From: Yinghuangia soli
GTDB taxonomy: Bacteria; Actinomycetota; Actinomycetes; Streptomycetales; Streptomycetaceae
Direction: 5' to 3'
Assembly: GCF_021502675.1 (NCBI RefSeq)
Contig: NZ_JAKFHA010000035.1
Span: 21,096-85,095 of the forward strand
DNA length: 64,000 nucleotides
Shown here: positions 10,891-20,273 of the stretch, piece by piece
Numbering within the stretch: position 1 is the first letter of the stretch
Layout: each line of letters starts with the position of its first letter
Notes under the pieces: model-generated
What the model was told of the DNA's origin: nothing
Seen by the model: the letters and a program-made list of their open reading frames with translations, nothing else
The model's database searches: none
Made by a program: the position numbers and the translations under genes

Positions 10891-10917
10891 GGGAACCATG
10901 CGATTTGTTCCCACGTT
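10891..10917 (+). promoter_or_regulatory. Candidate SigR-type ECF promoter for htpX, overlapping an inverted repeat
   Basis: GGAAC at 10892-10896 and GTT at 10915-10917 are separated by exactly 18 bases, matching the published actinobacterial SigR consensus GGAAT-N18-GTT with one change. It lies about 80 bases before the htpX start in an AT-richer island. The same site contains the perfect inverted repeat GGGAAC/GTTCCC (10891-10896, 10907-10912) with ten bases between arms. SigR controls disulfide and protein-quality-control genes, which fits an HtpX protease. Sequence match only. Confidence 0.5.
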
Positions 10918-10997
10918 GATCAGAGACAAGCAGCCGCTGATTTTTCCCGGCGATTTCTCTGCGTCTTTCGTGTTTCCTCGTACCGAGAGGACCTGCC

Positions 10998-11855
10998 GTG
11001 CACCGCCAGCACAACGGACTCAAGACCGCCGTCCTGCTCGGCGGCATGTCCGCGCTCATCCTGCTCATCGGCAGCTTCTTCGGCCGCACCGGCCTGATCA
11101 TCGCCCTGTTCGTGGCGCTGGCCACCAACGGCTACGCGTACTTCAACAGCGACAAGATCGCGCTGCGCTCGATGCGCGCCCGCCCGGTCAGCGAGGCGGA
11201 GAACCCGGAGCTGTACCGGATCGTCCGGGAGCTCTCCACGCAGGCCCGGCAGCCCATGCCCCGGCTGTACATCTCGCCCACCGAGGCCCCCAACGCCTTC
11301 GCCACCGGCCGCAATCCGCGCAACGCCGCGGTCTGCTGCACCACCGGCATCCTGCGCATCCTGGACGAGCGCGAGCTGCGCGGCGTCCTGGGCCACGAGC
11401 TGGCGCACGTCTACAACCGCGACATCCTGATCTCGTCGGTGGCCGGCGCGCTCGCCAGCGTCATCATGTTCCTCGTCAACTTCGCCTGGCTGATCCCCAT
11501 CGGCCGCAGCAGCGACGACGACGGCCCGGGCCTGTTCGGGCTGATGTTCATGATGATCCTGGGCCCGATCGCCGCCTCGCTCATCCAACTCGCCATCAGC
11601 CGCAACCGCGAGTACCAGGCCGACCAGTCCGGGGCGCAGCTCACCGGCGACCCGCTTGCGCTGGCCAGCGCGCTGCGCAAGCTCGAGATGGGCACCCAGC
11701 AGCGCCCGCTCCCCGCGGAACCGCGCATCGAGGCGACCAGCTCGCTGATGATCGCCAACCCGTTCCGCCCCGGGCAGGGCCTGTCCAAGATGTTCTCCAC
11801 CCACCCCCCGATGGCCGAGCGCATCCGCCGCCTGGAGGCCATGGCCGGGCGCTGA
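10998..11855 (+). CDS. htpX: M48 family zinc metalloprotease HtpX
   Basis: Membrane protease that degrades misfolded membrane proteins. The 285-residue product has two N-terminal hydrophobic helices, the zinc motif HELAH at residues 133-137, two further membrane segments, and NREYQAD, which supplies the third zinc ligand (Glu). The GTG start is preceded by GAGAGGA. Length and layout are normal for the family, and the gene follows the nuo operon as I recall in Streptomyces. A SigR-like promoter lies upstream. Confidence 0.93.
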   Translation: MHRQHNGLKTAVLLGGMSALILLIGSFFGRTGLIIALFVALATNGYAYFNSDKIALRSMRARPVSEAENPELYRIVRELSTQARQPMPRLYISPTEAPNAFATGRNPRNAAVCCTTGILRILDERELRGVLGHELAHVYNRDILISSVAGALASVIMFLVNFAWLIPIGRSSDDDGPGLFGLMFMMILGPIAASLIQLAISRNREYQADQSGAQLTGDPLALASALRKLEMGTQQRPLPAEPRIEATSSLMIANPFRPGQGLSKMFSTHPPMAERIRRLEAMAGR

Positions 11856-11867
11856 GCCCGAATCACG

Positions 11868-11916
11868 GGGAACCGCACGTGCGTCGTACGAGGGAACCGC
11901 ACGCGCGTCCTACGGG
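11868..11916 (+). repeat. Two tandem copies of a 24-base unit
   Basis: Two adjacent near-identical units beginning GGGAACCGCACG and ending near TACG fill the space between htpX and the yccF-like gene. The words GAACCGCACG recur again at about 12412. No function is evident. Confidence 0.6.
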
Positions 11917-11948
11917 TGATTCGGCACCGATCCGGGGATGGTGACGTA

Positions 11949-12353
11949 ATGAAGACCCTGCTCAACATCATCTGGCTGGTGCTCTGCGGCCTGTGGATGG
12001 CCATCGGCTACGTCGTCGCCGGCGTGATCTGCTTCCTGCTGTTCTTCCTGGTGATCACGATCCCGTTCGGCATCGCGGCCTTCCGCATGGCCGCCTACGC
12101 GCTCTGGCCCTTCGGCCGGACGGTGGTCTGGAAGCCGTCCGCCGGCATCGGCTCCATGCTCGGCAACATCCTGTGGATCATCCTGTGCGGCTGGTGGCTG
12201 GCCCTCGGCCACCTCGTCACCGGCCTGCTGCTCTGCATCACGATCATCGGCATCCCGCTGGGCCTGGCCAGCTTCAAGATGATCCCCATCTCGCTCACGC
12301 CCCTCGGGCGCGACATCGTCTCCACCGACGACCCGCGCCACGTGTACGGCTGA
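11949..12353 (+). CDS. YccF-like membrane protein
   Basis: Inner-membrane protein of 134 residues built from two similar halves, each with a hydrophobic hairpin and a loop: NIIWLVLCGLWMAIGY with ITIPFGIAAF, then NILWIILCGWWLALGH with ITIIGIPLGLASF. This duplicated pattern defines the YccF family, whose function is unknown. The ATG at 11949 starts directly at the first hydrophobic helix; the ribosome binding site is weak (GGTGA region). Probably in the same transcription unit as htpX. Confidence 0.85.
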   Translation: MKTLLNIIWLVLCGLWMAIGYVVAGVICFLLFFLVITIPFGIAAFRMAAYALWPFGRTVVWKPSAGIGSMLGNILWIILCGWWLALGHLVTGLLLCITIIGIPLGLASFKMIPISLTPLGRDIVSTDDPRHVYG

Positions 12354-12556
12354 CCTGCCTGCCCCGCCTCCTGTGTCCCCCCTGCGGGTGGACCTGCGTG
12401 CCTTCCGGGTGAACCGCACGCCCCGGCGCTGAATCCGGACCGCGGACGTGCCGATATTCGCCGCATACCGCTCGGCGCGCCGGACGGGCGCCCCCCGCCC
12501 ACCAGGCGCGCGGAGCGCGTACGAGTCACGGGGAAGCCGACTCTGCGGAGGTTGCC

Positions 12557-13519
12557 GTGCCGGCAACGGTGAGCGTCATCGTCCCCACCCGAGACCGTCC
12601 GGGATCCCTCGCGGACGCGCTGCGCAGCATCGCGCTGCAGGCGTCCGACGGGCTGGACGGGATCGAGATCGTCGTGGTCAACGACGGCGGCGGCGACATC
12701 GCCGCCGCCCTCCCGCTCGGCGTGCCGGGGGTGACCGTACGCCTCCTGTCGCACGCCCGGGCCCGCGGCCAGGCCGCTGCCCGCAACGCCGGCCTGGAAG
12801 TCGCCACCGGCCGCTACGTCGCCTTCCTCGACGACGACGACCTCTACCTGCCGGGCCACCTGGCCCGGGCGCTGTCCGCCCTCGAGGTCTCCGGCGCGGA
12901 CGTCATCTATGCCGACTGCGTCCTCACCGACGGGCGCTGCCCGCCCGGCCGGATGCCCGAGGTCTCGCCGTACCGGTACGACTTCGCGTACGACCCGGGC
13001 ATGCTCGCGGTCGCCAACTTCGTGCCCACCTCCGCGGTCGTCTGCCGCAACCCGGCCGTGCACGGCCCGGCCTCGTGGTTCCGCTTCGACCCCGAGCTGC
13101 CGGTCCTGGTCGACTGGTCGCTGTGGCTCCGGCTGATCCACGACCGCGGCTGGTGCTTCGAACGCTGCCCGGAGCCCGGCGTCGTCTTCCACCGCGCCCC
13201 CGACGACGTGTGCGTCACCGGCCGCACCGACGCCCACCTCGACGAACTCGGCCGCTACGAGGACGCCTACCGCACCGTCATCGCCCGCTGGCCGGTCACC
13301 CCCGGCAGCCGGGTGGCCCGCTTCCGCAGCCTCTTCCTGGAGACCTTCCAGATCGCCCAGACCCTCCTGGCCACCGGCCAGCGCCTGGTCCCCTTCGCCT
13401 ACGAGGGCGCCCTGCGGGTCCTGTACGACGGCTTCACCAACCGCCTCGACGAGGCCCTCGTCCCGTCCCGCACCGAAGCCGTCCTCTCCGGCACCACCAT
13501 CACGGCCCCCCTGCCCTGA
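12557..13519 (+). CDS. Family 2 glycosyltransferase
   Basis: Inverting GT-A transferase of 320 residues, predicted cytoplasmic. The N-terminus has the nucleotide-sugar binding pattern VSVIVPTRDRPGSL, then IEIVVVNDGGG and the metal-binding run FLDDDDLYLPGHL. The middle part has VDWSLWLRLI and a Cys-containing HDRGWCFERCPEPGVVFHR. The sugar substrate cannot be told from sequence. GGAGG at 12547-12551 supports the GTG start. It converges on yajQ with a shared terminator. Confidence 0.85.
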   Translation: MPATVSVIVPTRDRPGSLADALRSIALQASDGLDGIEIVVVNDGGGDIAAALPLGVPGVTVRLLSHARARGQAAARNAGLEVATGRYVAFLDDDDLYLPGHLARALSALEVSGADVIYADCVLTDGRCPPGRMPEVSPYRYDFAYDPGMLAVANFVPTSAVVCRNPAVHGPASWFRFDPELPVLVDWSLWLRLIHDRGWCFERCPEPGVVFHRAPDDVCVTGRTDAHLDELGRYEDAYRTVIARWPVTPGSRVARFRSLFLETFQIAQTLLATGQRLVPFAYEGALRVLYDGFTNRLDEALVPSRTEAVLSGTTITAPLP

Positions 13520-13574
13520 CCCCGCACCAAGGCGCCAGGACTCTTCCCACCCCACCCCGCCCCGAAAAAGATCA

Positions 13575-13597
13575 GGGCCCCGGGAAACCCAGGGCCC
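13575..13597. terminator. Hairpin between convergent genes
   Basis: Ten-base arms GGGCCCCGGG and CCCAGGGCCC around an AAA loop, one mismatch. It sits between the glycosyltransferase stop (13519) and the yajQ stop (13670), so it can serve both strands. Confidence 0.7.
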
Positions 13598-13669
13598 ACG
13601 ATCCACACCTCACACCCGCACCCGCCGGAGCCGCAGGCACCGCCCGCAGCCCCCACCGGCACGGACTTC

Positions 13670-14158
13670 CTACCGGTAGTTCACAAACTGCAGCGCGAAG
13701 TCCAGGTCCTTGCCCTTGAGCAGCGCGATGACCTCCTGGAGGTCGTCCCGGCTCTTCGAGCTGACCCGCAGCTCGTCGCCCTGGATCTGGGCCTTGATGC
13801 TCTTCGGCCCCTCGTCCCGGATGATCTTCGAGACCTTCTTCGCGTTCTCCTGGGAGATGCCTTCCTGCATCGACCCGGAGATCTTGTATTCCTTGCCGGA
13901 CAGCCGCGGCTCGCCGGCCTCGAAGGCCTTGAGCGAGATCCCGCGCTTGATCAGCTTCGACTGGAACACGTCGAGGATCGCGTTGACCCGCTCCTCGGTG
14001 TTGGCGCGCATCTCGATCTGCTCACCCGACCAGCCGATGTGCGCCCCGACGTTCTTGAAGTCGAACCGCTGCGAGATCTCCTTCGCCGCCTGGTTGAGCG
14101 CGTTGTCGACCTCCTGGCGGTCGACCTTGGACACGATGTCGAAAGAGGAGTCAGCCAA
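13670..14158 (-). CDS. yajQ: YajQ family nucleotide-binding protein
   Basis: Cytoplasmic protein of 162 residues with the family's N-terminal [17 protein letters not shown] and the C-terminal [18 protein letters not shown] strand (here [15 protein letters not shown]). YajQ proteins have two RNA-binding-like folds and bind nucleotides; in Xanthomonas a homologue binds cyclic-di-GMP. Length is normal. It ends FALQFVNYR, as is usual. Single-gene unit on the minus strand facing the glycosyltransferase. Confidence 0.95.
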   Translation of the reverse strand: MADSSFDIVSKVDRQEVDNALNQAAKEISQRFDFKNVGAHIGWSGEQIEMRANTEERVNAILDVFQSKLIKRGISLKAFEAGEPRLSGKEYKISGSMQEGISQENAKKVSKIIRDEGPKSIKAQIQGDELRVSSKSRDDLQEVIALLKGKDLDFALQFVNYR

Positions 14159-14369
14159 GGGTCAGCTTCGCTTTCTGTGAGATCAGAGTCCCGCGTGCCC
14201 ATCCCGCCAAGGCCCCCTGGGCCCGGCACCACCGGACACGCGACTCCCCAGCGTATCCAGCCCGCCGCCCCTCCGCCCCCACGCCGCGACCACCCGCCGC
14301 AACCGAGTGGCGGAGCACCCCAGGTCGTCCGCTATTGTTGTCCCCGTCGCCGCACGCGGACGACATCCC

Positions 14370-14452
<83 letters not shown>

Positions 14453-14460
14453 CCCTTGAC

Positions 14461-14501
14461 GAAACGCCCTCCGGCCAGCATGTCTGGCCGGAGGGCGTTT
14501 C
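14461..14501. terminator. Strong hairpin after tRNA-Tyr
   Basis: Near-perfect stem of about 19 base pairs (arms starting GAAACGCCCTCCGG and ending CCGGAGGGCGTTTC) followed on the plus strand by GGTTTTTG. It also lies at the 3' end of the minus-strand gene at 14534, so it probably works in both directions. Confidence 0.9.
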
Positions 14502-14533
14502 GGTTTTTGTGGTGCGTATCGCGCGGGGTGGGG

Positions 14534-17500
14534 TCAGGGGCCGGCCGTGGTGGTGCCGGTCGAGGCGTTCCAGCGGATCGAGCCGCCTTGGAAGTCGGAG
14601 CGGCGGCCGCCGGGGATCGAGTACTCGTCGCTGACCGGGTACTTCAGGTAGGAGCGTTCCCAGCCGAGTTCGGCCCAGCGGGCACGGATGCTGCCGTGGA
14701 CTTCGTGGGACCAGGTCGCGGGGGTCCAATAGATGGAGCCGTACTCGAAGTGGTTGTAGCGGCCCACGCCGTCGGGGGTGCTGGTCTCGTCGGTCAGGGG
14801 GAAGCCGAGGACGCTGCTGTCCCAGCCCAGCGAGGCGTATTTCTCGAAGTTGGCGCCGTAGACGCTGTGGGCTCCCACGGACGCGTTGAGCCAGTAGATC
14901 GCGCCGTTCTGGAAGTTGTTGTAGCGGCCCCGGCCGTTGACCGTGGTGCCCTCGTCGGTGGTGGGGTAGCCGTTCGGGCCGCGCTCCCAGCCGAGTTCGG
15001 CCCAGCGGCTGCGGATGCTGCCATGGATCTCGTGGGACCAGGTGGCGGGGCTCCAGTAGATGGAGCCGTTTTCGAAGTGGTTGTAGCGGCCGACGCCGTC
15101 GGGGGTGCTGGTCTCGTCGGTCAGGGGGAAGCCGAGAAGGCTGCTGTCCCAGCCCATCGAGGCGTACTTGTCGAAGTTGGCGCCGTAGACGCTGTGCGCG
15201 CCGATCGAGGCGTTGAGCCAGTAGATGGCGCCGTTCTGGAAGTTGTTGTAGCGGCCCCGGCCGTTGACCGTGGTGCCCTCGTCCGTGGTGGGGTAGCCGT
15301 GCCGTCCGCGTTCGGCGCCCAGGGCGGTCCACTTGGCGCGGATGTCGCCGTAGATCGCGTGCGCGCCGGTGGACGGGGACCAGTAGAAGGACGCGACCCC
15401 GGTCGCGCCGGTGCCGGTGAAGTGGTTGAAGGCGCCGACGCCGTCCGTGGAGGCGGTCTGGTCGTTCGTGGGAGCGCCGAAGCGCACGTGCCCGCCGGCC
15501 GCGAGGTAGGCGGTCCGGATCGCGCCGTGGACTTCGTGCACGCCGGCGGCGGGGGTCCAGTACGCGCGGCCGCCGGTGAAGTCCCGGTAGCGCAGGTTCG
15601 CGTCGCCGGTCTCCGGCATCGTGGGGGTGCCGAGCAGGGCGCGGAACGCGGCGTCGTTCGCGTAGCGCTCGTCGATGGGCGTGCGGTACTCGGCGGTCAG
15701 CGTGAGGTCGCCGTCCGGCATGACCAGTTCGCGGGTACGCGGCGCGCCGTCCGTCCAGCGGGAGAAGGTCGCGACCCCGTCCGACGCGGTGACCGGTGCG
15801 GTGACCGACACCTCGGCCCCGGCGGTCAGGTCGGCCTGCTGCCGGGCGAGCCCGTTGATGTTGAACGCCGCGGGCGTGTTGCTCGCGATGGTGATCCGGT
15901 GCTGGTCGGGGAGCGCCGTGTAGGTGTCGGACGCGACGACGCCGACGGAGTCGGTCGCACTCGCGGTGATCACGAGCTTGGTGTTGTCGCCGTGGTCCGA
16001 GAAGGCCGTCGTGTAGGACGGCCCGTCGCTGGACGTGCCGACGTGGTCGTGGCAGGTGGTTTCCCGGCAGTGCACGACCGTGGTGGTCCAGTGCACGGTC
16101 AGTGCCCCGTCTTCCGGGTCGGACGCCGTGCCGGTGAGATTGACCTGGTCGCCGACCTTGTACAGCGTGCCGGGCGGGGGCTCGGCGATCGCGACCTGCG
16201 GCGAGTTGTTGGCGGGGACCACGGTGAACGTCGCGGTGTCGGAGGCGCCGAGCGGGTCGCGCACGGTCAGCGTCGCGGTCAGGGGGGTGGTCCCCGGGGG
16301 AGCGTACTGGTGCGTGACGTGCACGCCGTTGCCCGTGCTGCCGTCGCCGAAGTCCCACTGGTACGTGAGGGTGTCGCCGTCCAGGTCGTAGGAGCCGGCC
16401 GCGTCGAAGGTCACGGTGCGGGTCGCTGCTGCGGTGCTGGTGGTGCCCACCGCGACGGGCGGGCGGTTGCCCGCCGCGTACACCAGGCGGCGCAGCTTGG
16501 ACGACGCGATGTCGGCGTACACGATGTCGCCGTTGACCGCCGCGTCGAATTTCACCGGCGCTCCGATGCCCGTCCCGAAGCCGCCGGGTTCCGGGGCGCG
16601 CGTGAGCTTGCCCTCCGCGTTGTAGGCGAGCGTGTAGATCCGGTCCGAGACGTAGTCGCCGAAGAAGTACGAGCCCCGGTAGGCCTCCGGGTAGGCCGTG
16701 CCGGTGTAGACGATGCCGCCGATCACGGTGCTGCCCTGGGCGCCGTGCGGGTAGTCCCACAGCGGCATCGCGGTGCCGACGCCTTGGCAGGCGTCCAGGT
16801 CCCGGTATCCGGGGGTCTGGGCCGAGCCTTCCCAGCACGGCCAGCCGTAGTTGGAGCCGGGCCGGACGATGTCCACCTCTTCGCGCGAGTTCCAGCCCAC
16901 GTCGCCGAGGACCGGGCCGCCGGTCGCCGGGTCCAGCGAGAACCGGAACGGGCTGCGGAAGCCGTACGCGTAGACCTTGCTGCGCCACGAGGCGGGCTGG
17001 GCCGCGTTGTAGAACGGGTTGGACGGCACACCGCGCCCGTCCGGGAAGACGTGCAGCAGCTTGCCGTAGCCCTGGTCGAGGTTCTGGGCGCGCAGCGCCT
17101 CCGGGTCCACGTATGCGTAGTGCGAGTTGTCGCCGACCGGGATCCACAGCGTCCCGTCGTCGTCCGCGACGACGTTGCCGAGTGCGTGCGCGGCGACGTT
17201 GCCGGGCAGTTCGACGACCACCGTGCTGCCGCCGATGGACGTGGGCTCGCCGGCGGTCAGCCCCACGGTCCAGGTGTCGACGCGCAGCGCCCGGGTCGCC
17301 GTGGCGCGCGACAGGTAGATCTTGCGGCTGGTCGCGTAGTCCGCGGCGAGGGTGACGCCGACGAGGCCGAGGTCGCCGTTGCTGTCCACGTCGACCGTCG
17401 CGATCGTGCGCGGTACGCCGGCCGGGGAGACCCACGCCAGCCGGCCGTTCTTGCCGGTGGTGAAGTAGCCGCCGTCCGGCGTCCAGGCGAAGTCGGTCAG

Positions 17501-17656
17501 CAACTCGCTTTGCCCGGACGGCATGTCGACGAGCGCGAAGCCGGGCGGCAGGGCCACTGCGGCGGCCGCCCGGTCGGCACCGCGGAGCACGGTCCAGGGG
17601 AGGGCGAGCAGTGCGGCGAGGAGAACGATCAGACAACGGCGGCAGGCGTTGGTCAT
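14534..17656 (-). CDS. Secreted PQQ-type sugar dehydrogenase with PKD and LGFP repeats
   Basis: 1040-residue exported protein. Residues 1-33 form a signal peptide (RRCLIVLLAALLALPW, then AAAAVA). Next comes a six-bladed propeller resembling soluble PQQ aldose/glucose dehydrogenases, with LGDVGWNSREEVDIV, GSNYGWPCWEG and GGIVYTG. A PKD domain follows (FDAAGSYDLDGDTLTYQWDFGDGS), then Ig-like segments. The C-terminal third, about 380 residues, is a run of LGFP repeats (LGFPLTDE, GYPTTDE, FGAPTNDQ, LKYPVSDE), which in actinobacteria are thought to attach proteins to the cell wall. Likely role is oxidation or binding of extracellular sugars at the cell surface. The LGFP region holds a 327-bp tandem duplication. 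Confidence 0.85.
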   Translation of the reverse strand: MTNACRRCLIVLLAALLALPWTVLRGADRAAAAVALPPGFALVDMPSGQSELLTDFAWTPDGGYFTTGKNGRLAWVSPAGVPRTIATVDVDSNGDLGLVGVTLAADYATSRKIYLSRATATRALRVDTWTVGLTAGEPTSIGGSTVVVELPGNVAAHALGNVVADDDGTLWIPVGDNSHYAYVDPEALRAQNLDQGYGKLLHVFPDGRGVPSNPFYNAAQPASWRSKVYAYGFRSPFRFSLDPATGGPVLGDVGWNSREEVDIVRPGSNYGWPCWEGSAQTPGYRDLDACQGVGTAMPLWDYPHGAQGSTVIGGIVYTGTAYPEAYRGSYFFGDYVSDRIYTLAYNAEGKLTRAPEPGGFGTGIGAPVKFDAAVNGDIVYADIASSKLRRLVYAAGNRPPVAVGTTSTAAATRTVTFDAAGSYDLDGDTLTYQWDFGDGSTGNGVHVTHQYAPPGTTPLTATLTVRDPLGASDTATFTVVPANNSPQVAIAEPPPGTLYKVGDQVNLTGTASDPEDGALTVHWTTTVVHCRETTCHDHVGTSSDGPSYTTAFSDHGDNTKLVITASATDSVGVVASDTYTALPDQHRITIASNTPAAFNINGLARQQADLTAGAEVSVTAPVTASDGVATFSRWTDGAPRTRELVMPDGDLTLTAEYRTPIDERYANDAAFRALLGTPTMPETGDANLRYRDFTGGRAYWTPAAGVHEVHGAIRTAYLAAGGHVRFGAPTNDQTASTDGVGAFNHFTGTGATGVASFYWSPSTGAHAIYGDIRAKWTALGAERGRHGYPTTDEGTTVNGRGRYNNFQNGAIYWLNASIGAHSVYGANFDKYASMGWDSSLLGFPLTDETSTPDGVGRYNHFENGSIYWSPATWSHEIHGSIRSRWAELGWERGPNGYPTTDEGTTVNGRGRYNNFQNGAIYWLNASVGAHSVYGANFEKYASLGWDSSVLGFPLTDETSTPDGVGRYNHFEYGSIYWTPATWSHEVHGSIRARWAELGWERSYLKYPVSDEYSIPGGRRSDFQGGSIRWNASTGTTTAGP
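14655..15308 (-). repeat. 327-bp tandem duplication inside the LGFP region
   Basis: Two adjacent copies of about 327 bp (109 codons, two LGFP units each) are nearly identical in DNA, including third codon positions. For example, the CGTGGGACCAGGT word recurs at 14704 and 15031. This points to a recent duplication or gene conversion. Confidence 0.8.
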
Positions 17657-17678
17657 ACAAATCGCGGTGCCACGACGG

Positions 17679-17719
17679 CACTCGGGTGAAACGAGCCCCT
17701 GGCGCGTGACACCCGAGTG
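17679..17719. promoter_or_regulatory. Perfect 10-base inverted repeat upstream of the LGFP protein gene
   Basis: Arms CACTCGGGTG (17679-17688) and CACCCGAGTG (17710-17719) with 21 bases between them, 23 bases before the start of the minus-strand gene at 17656 and downstream of the membrane protein gene at 17792. It could be an operator or a terminator for the upstream gene. The adjacent 17745-17795 carries direct repeats of GACCGGCCGAG. Confidence 0.55.
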
Positions 17720-17791
17720 GCGTAGCAGGCGTGCGGCCGACCGGCCGAGCGGCCGGGCGGACCGCCGAGCAGACCGGCCGACCGGCCGAGT

Positions 17792-19561
17792 TCAGCCCTT
17801 CGCGTCCGTCTGCCCGGCGCGCATGTCCGGGCCGCACGCCCGGAGCGGGTCGGCGCCGGCATCCCGCATGGCGCGATGGGCGTCCTGCGCCGCGGCGACG
17901 CGCAGCCGCTCCATGACCTCGGGGGACGCCACGACTCCCTTGCGCAGGTACGTCCGGCCGTCCACGTCGTACCGGTCGCGCTGGAGCACCTCGTAGTCGC
18001 GCTCCAGCCGCGGGTCGTTCGCCAGCCCGGTGCCGTTCCCCCACCAGGCGCCGCCGGTGCGGATGAAGGTCGGGCGCACCGTCTCGAAGACGTGGTCGCG
18101 CAGCCCGGACAGGTCCCCTTCGTGGTAGTAGCGGGCGATTTCGGCGTCCGCCAGGCCGGCGAAGTCGACGAGGCGCAGGCGGCTCGTCAGCGCGGTGCCG
18201 CCCATGTCCGGGATCAGGAAGGTGGCCTTGTCGTCCAGCCCGGCGATGTCGGCGAGCCCGTTGAACGAGCGGCCGTAGCGGTCCGCGACCCAGCACACCG
18301 GGAAGGTGGGGTTGTCGTGGAAGCGCTCCGCCGCCTGCGCGCACAACGTGCCGGAGAAGATCGCGGTCGCCGTCAGCACGGCGACGACGGCCGCGCGGCG
18401 CGGCAGGTCGCCCCGGCCGAGCGCATCCGCCGCGCACACCGCGACGGCGAGCGCGGCGAGCGGCCACACCGGGGTGGCGAACCGCCATTGCAGCATCCAG
18501 TCCGCCTGCAGGACGGCGTACCCGGCGAGCGCCAGGGCCAGCGGGATCAGCAGGCCGGGGAGCAGTCCGCGGAGCCGCGACGGCCGGCCGAGCGCGACGC
18601 CGATCAGCCCGACGCCGACGAGGACCGCCGGCCAGCCGACGTAGCCGACGAGTTCGCCGACCTTCGCGAGATCCGCCGGGCTCGGCAGGCCCTGGTCCTT
18701 GGCGACCGCGGTGTTGGGCAGCCACAGGCCCCAGTTCGCGTACCGCCACAGCAGGAACGCGCCGAACGGCACGGCGAACGCCAGCGCGGAGACCGCCGCC
18801 GACCGCACCCGCGCGGCGGAGAACCCGGGAGCGAGCAGCACCAGGAGCGGGAACGCGGCCGCGTAGATCGCCCCGTCCGGGCGCGTGAGCGCGGCGGCGC
18901 AGGCCAGCAGCCCGCAGGCGATCGCGGGCGTGCGCTGCTCCAGCGTGCGGTCGGCCCGGGCGCGCACCATGACCGCGGCCAGCCAGGCGACGAGCATGGC
19001 GTACAGGGAATTCTCGAGCCCCGAGAAGCACCAGATCACGTACGACGGGACTGCCGCGAGGACCGCCCCCGCCGCGAACGTGACGACCGCGGGACGGCTC
19101 ACCATGCAGGCCGCGGCCCGGTACATCGCCGCCACCGTGCCCAGGCAGCAGACCACCGCGAGGAGCTTGGGGAACAGCACATAGTCCGGGAAGCCGGCGA
19201 CCGCGCCCTGGTCGAACAGCCCGAGCGCGCGCCCGATCAGCAGGAGCACGAGCCAGGTGGTGTTGGAGTAGCCCTCCACGGACGGCGCGCCGGCCTGGAG
19301 GCTGATGCCGTGGCCTTCGCCGATGGTGCGGGCGTACGCGAAGGTCACCGCCGCGTCGTCGACGATCCAGTACCGGTAGTAGGCGCCGTGCGCCGCGATG
19401 AGCGCCGTGGCGCCGGCGATCGCTGCGGCGGCTGCCCCGCGGCGGCGCCGGCGGGCTCTCCTGCCGGGGTCCGGCGGCACCTCGGGCCGCGAGACGCTGT
19501 CGGGGTCGGGAGGCAAGGAGGGTACGGCCGTTTCCGCACCGGAAATGGGCATGCCCTGCAT
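17792..19561 (-). CDS. GT-C type membrane glycosyltransferase (AftB-like signature)
   Basis: 589-residue polytopic membrane protein with many hydrophobic segments and a soluble C-terminal region of about 170 residues. The first extracytoplasmic loop has YRYWIVDDAAVTFAYAR, GEGHGISLQAGAPSVEGYSNTTW, the pattern of lipid-phosphosugar dependent GT-C enzymes such as the mycobacterial arabinofuranosyltransferase AftB (paired acidic residues, then G-GHG and VEGY-N). FSGLENSLYAML and RPDGAIYAAAF are also typical. The donor and acceptor are unknown. The start at 19561 is uncertain; a second ATG at 19552 is equally possible. Confidence 0.7.
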   Translation of the reverse strand: MQGMPISGAETAVPSLPPDPDSVSRPEVPPDPGRRARRRRRGAAAAAIAGATALIAAHGAYYRYWIVDDAAVTFAYARTIGEGHGISLQAGAPSVEGYSNTTWLVLLLIGRALGLFDQGAVAGFPDYVLFPKLLAVVCCLGTVAAMYRAAACMVSRPAVVTFAAGAVLAAVPSYVIWCFSGLENSLYAMLVAWLAAVMVRARADRTLEQRTPAIACGLLACAAALTRPDGAIYAAAFPLLVLLAPGFSAARVRSAAVSALAFAVPFGAFLLWRYANWGLWLPNTAVAKDQGLPSPADLAKVGELVGYVGWPAVLVGVGLIGVALGRPSRLRGLLPGLLIPLALALAGYAVLQADWMLQWRFATPVWPLAALAVAVCAADALGRGDLPRRAAVVAVLTATAIFSGTLCAQAAERFHDNPTFPVCWVADRYGRSFNGLADIAGLDDKATFLIPDMGGTALTSRLRLVDFAGLADAEIARYYHEGDLSGLRDHVFETVRPTFIRTGGAWWGNGTGLANDPRLERDYEVLQRDRYDVDGRTYLRKGVVASPEVMERLRVAAAQDAHRAMRDAGADPLRACGPDMRAGQTDAKG

Positions 19562-19646
19562 AACGCCGGACCAGGCGGTCGGTTGCGGAAAATCCGCTGA
19601 TGGGGTGGTCCGCGGGCCCAGGCCGCCCCGGCCGTACGAAGGTCCG

Positions 19647-20273
19647 TCAGGCCGGCGGGCGGTAGGTGGCCGCGATCACGAACTCGGCGACGGACGCAAC
19701 GAATTCATCGTCCAGCGGCCGGTCGATGACCATGGTCCGGTGCACCATCGGGCCGGCGATCATCTCGATCACGAAGGCCGGATCGCAGGCGGCGGCGACT
19801 TCGCCGCGCTGCCGGGCGCGCAGCACCGGTTCGTGCAGCCGGCCCGCGTGGCGCCGCCAGGCGGCGCGGAGTTCGTCGCGCAGGCCGGGATCGGCGACGT
19901 TGGCCACCGCGATCGTGCGGAGCAGCGCCAGCGAGTAGTCGAGCCGCTGCATCGCGGCGAAGGCCGTGCAGAACGCGCGGACGTCGCCGGGCCACGAGCC
20001 GGTGTCGGGCGGGTCGATGTGGGTCTGCTGCCAGTCGACGGTCGCCTCGCGCACCAGGGCGGTACGCGTGGGCCAGTGCCGGTAGAGCGTCGCCTTGTGG
20101 ATGTCGGCGCGCTCCGCGATGCGCTCCATGCGGAAGTCCGCGTAGCCCTGCTCGGTCAGTTCCTCGCGGACCGCGCGCAGCACCGCGTCCCGGACCGCCG
20201 CGCCGGGGCCGGGCGGCCGCCCGCGGCCCCGGCGCACGGCCGGATCGGGAGCGTCGGCGGAGCGTGCGGGCAT
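19647..20273 (-). CDS. TetR family transcriptional regulator
   Basis: 208-residue repressor. The N-terminal helix-turn-helix is clear (FRMERIAERADIHKATLYRHWPTRTALV), followed by an all-helical ligand domain with GPMVHRTMVIDRPLDDEF near the end. The ATG at 20273 is preferred because GAGGA lies ten bases upstream; longer readings run through an AT-rich promoter island. It is divergent from the quinone oxidoreductase/VOC pair, which it probably regulates through the 220-base shared region. Confidence 0.88.
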   Translation of the reverse strand: MPARSADAPDPAVRRGRGRPPGPGAAVRDAVLRAVREELTEQGYADFRMERIAERADIHKATLYRHWPTRTALVREATVDWQQTHIDPPDTGSWPGDVRAFCTAFAAMQRLDYSLALLRTIAVANVADPGLRDELRAAWRRHAGRLHEPVLRARQRGEVAAACDPAFVIEMIAGPMVHRTMVIDRPLDDEFVASVAEFVIAATYRPPA

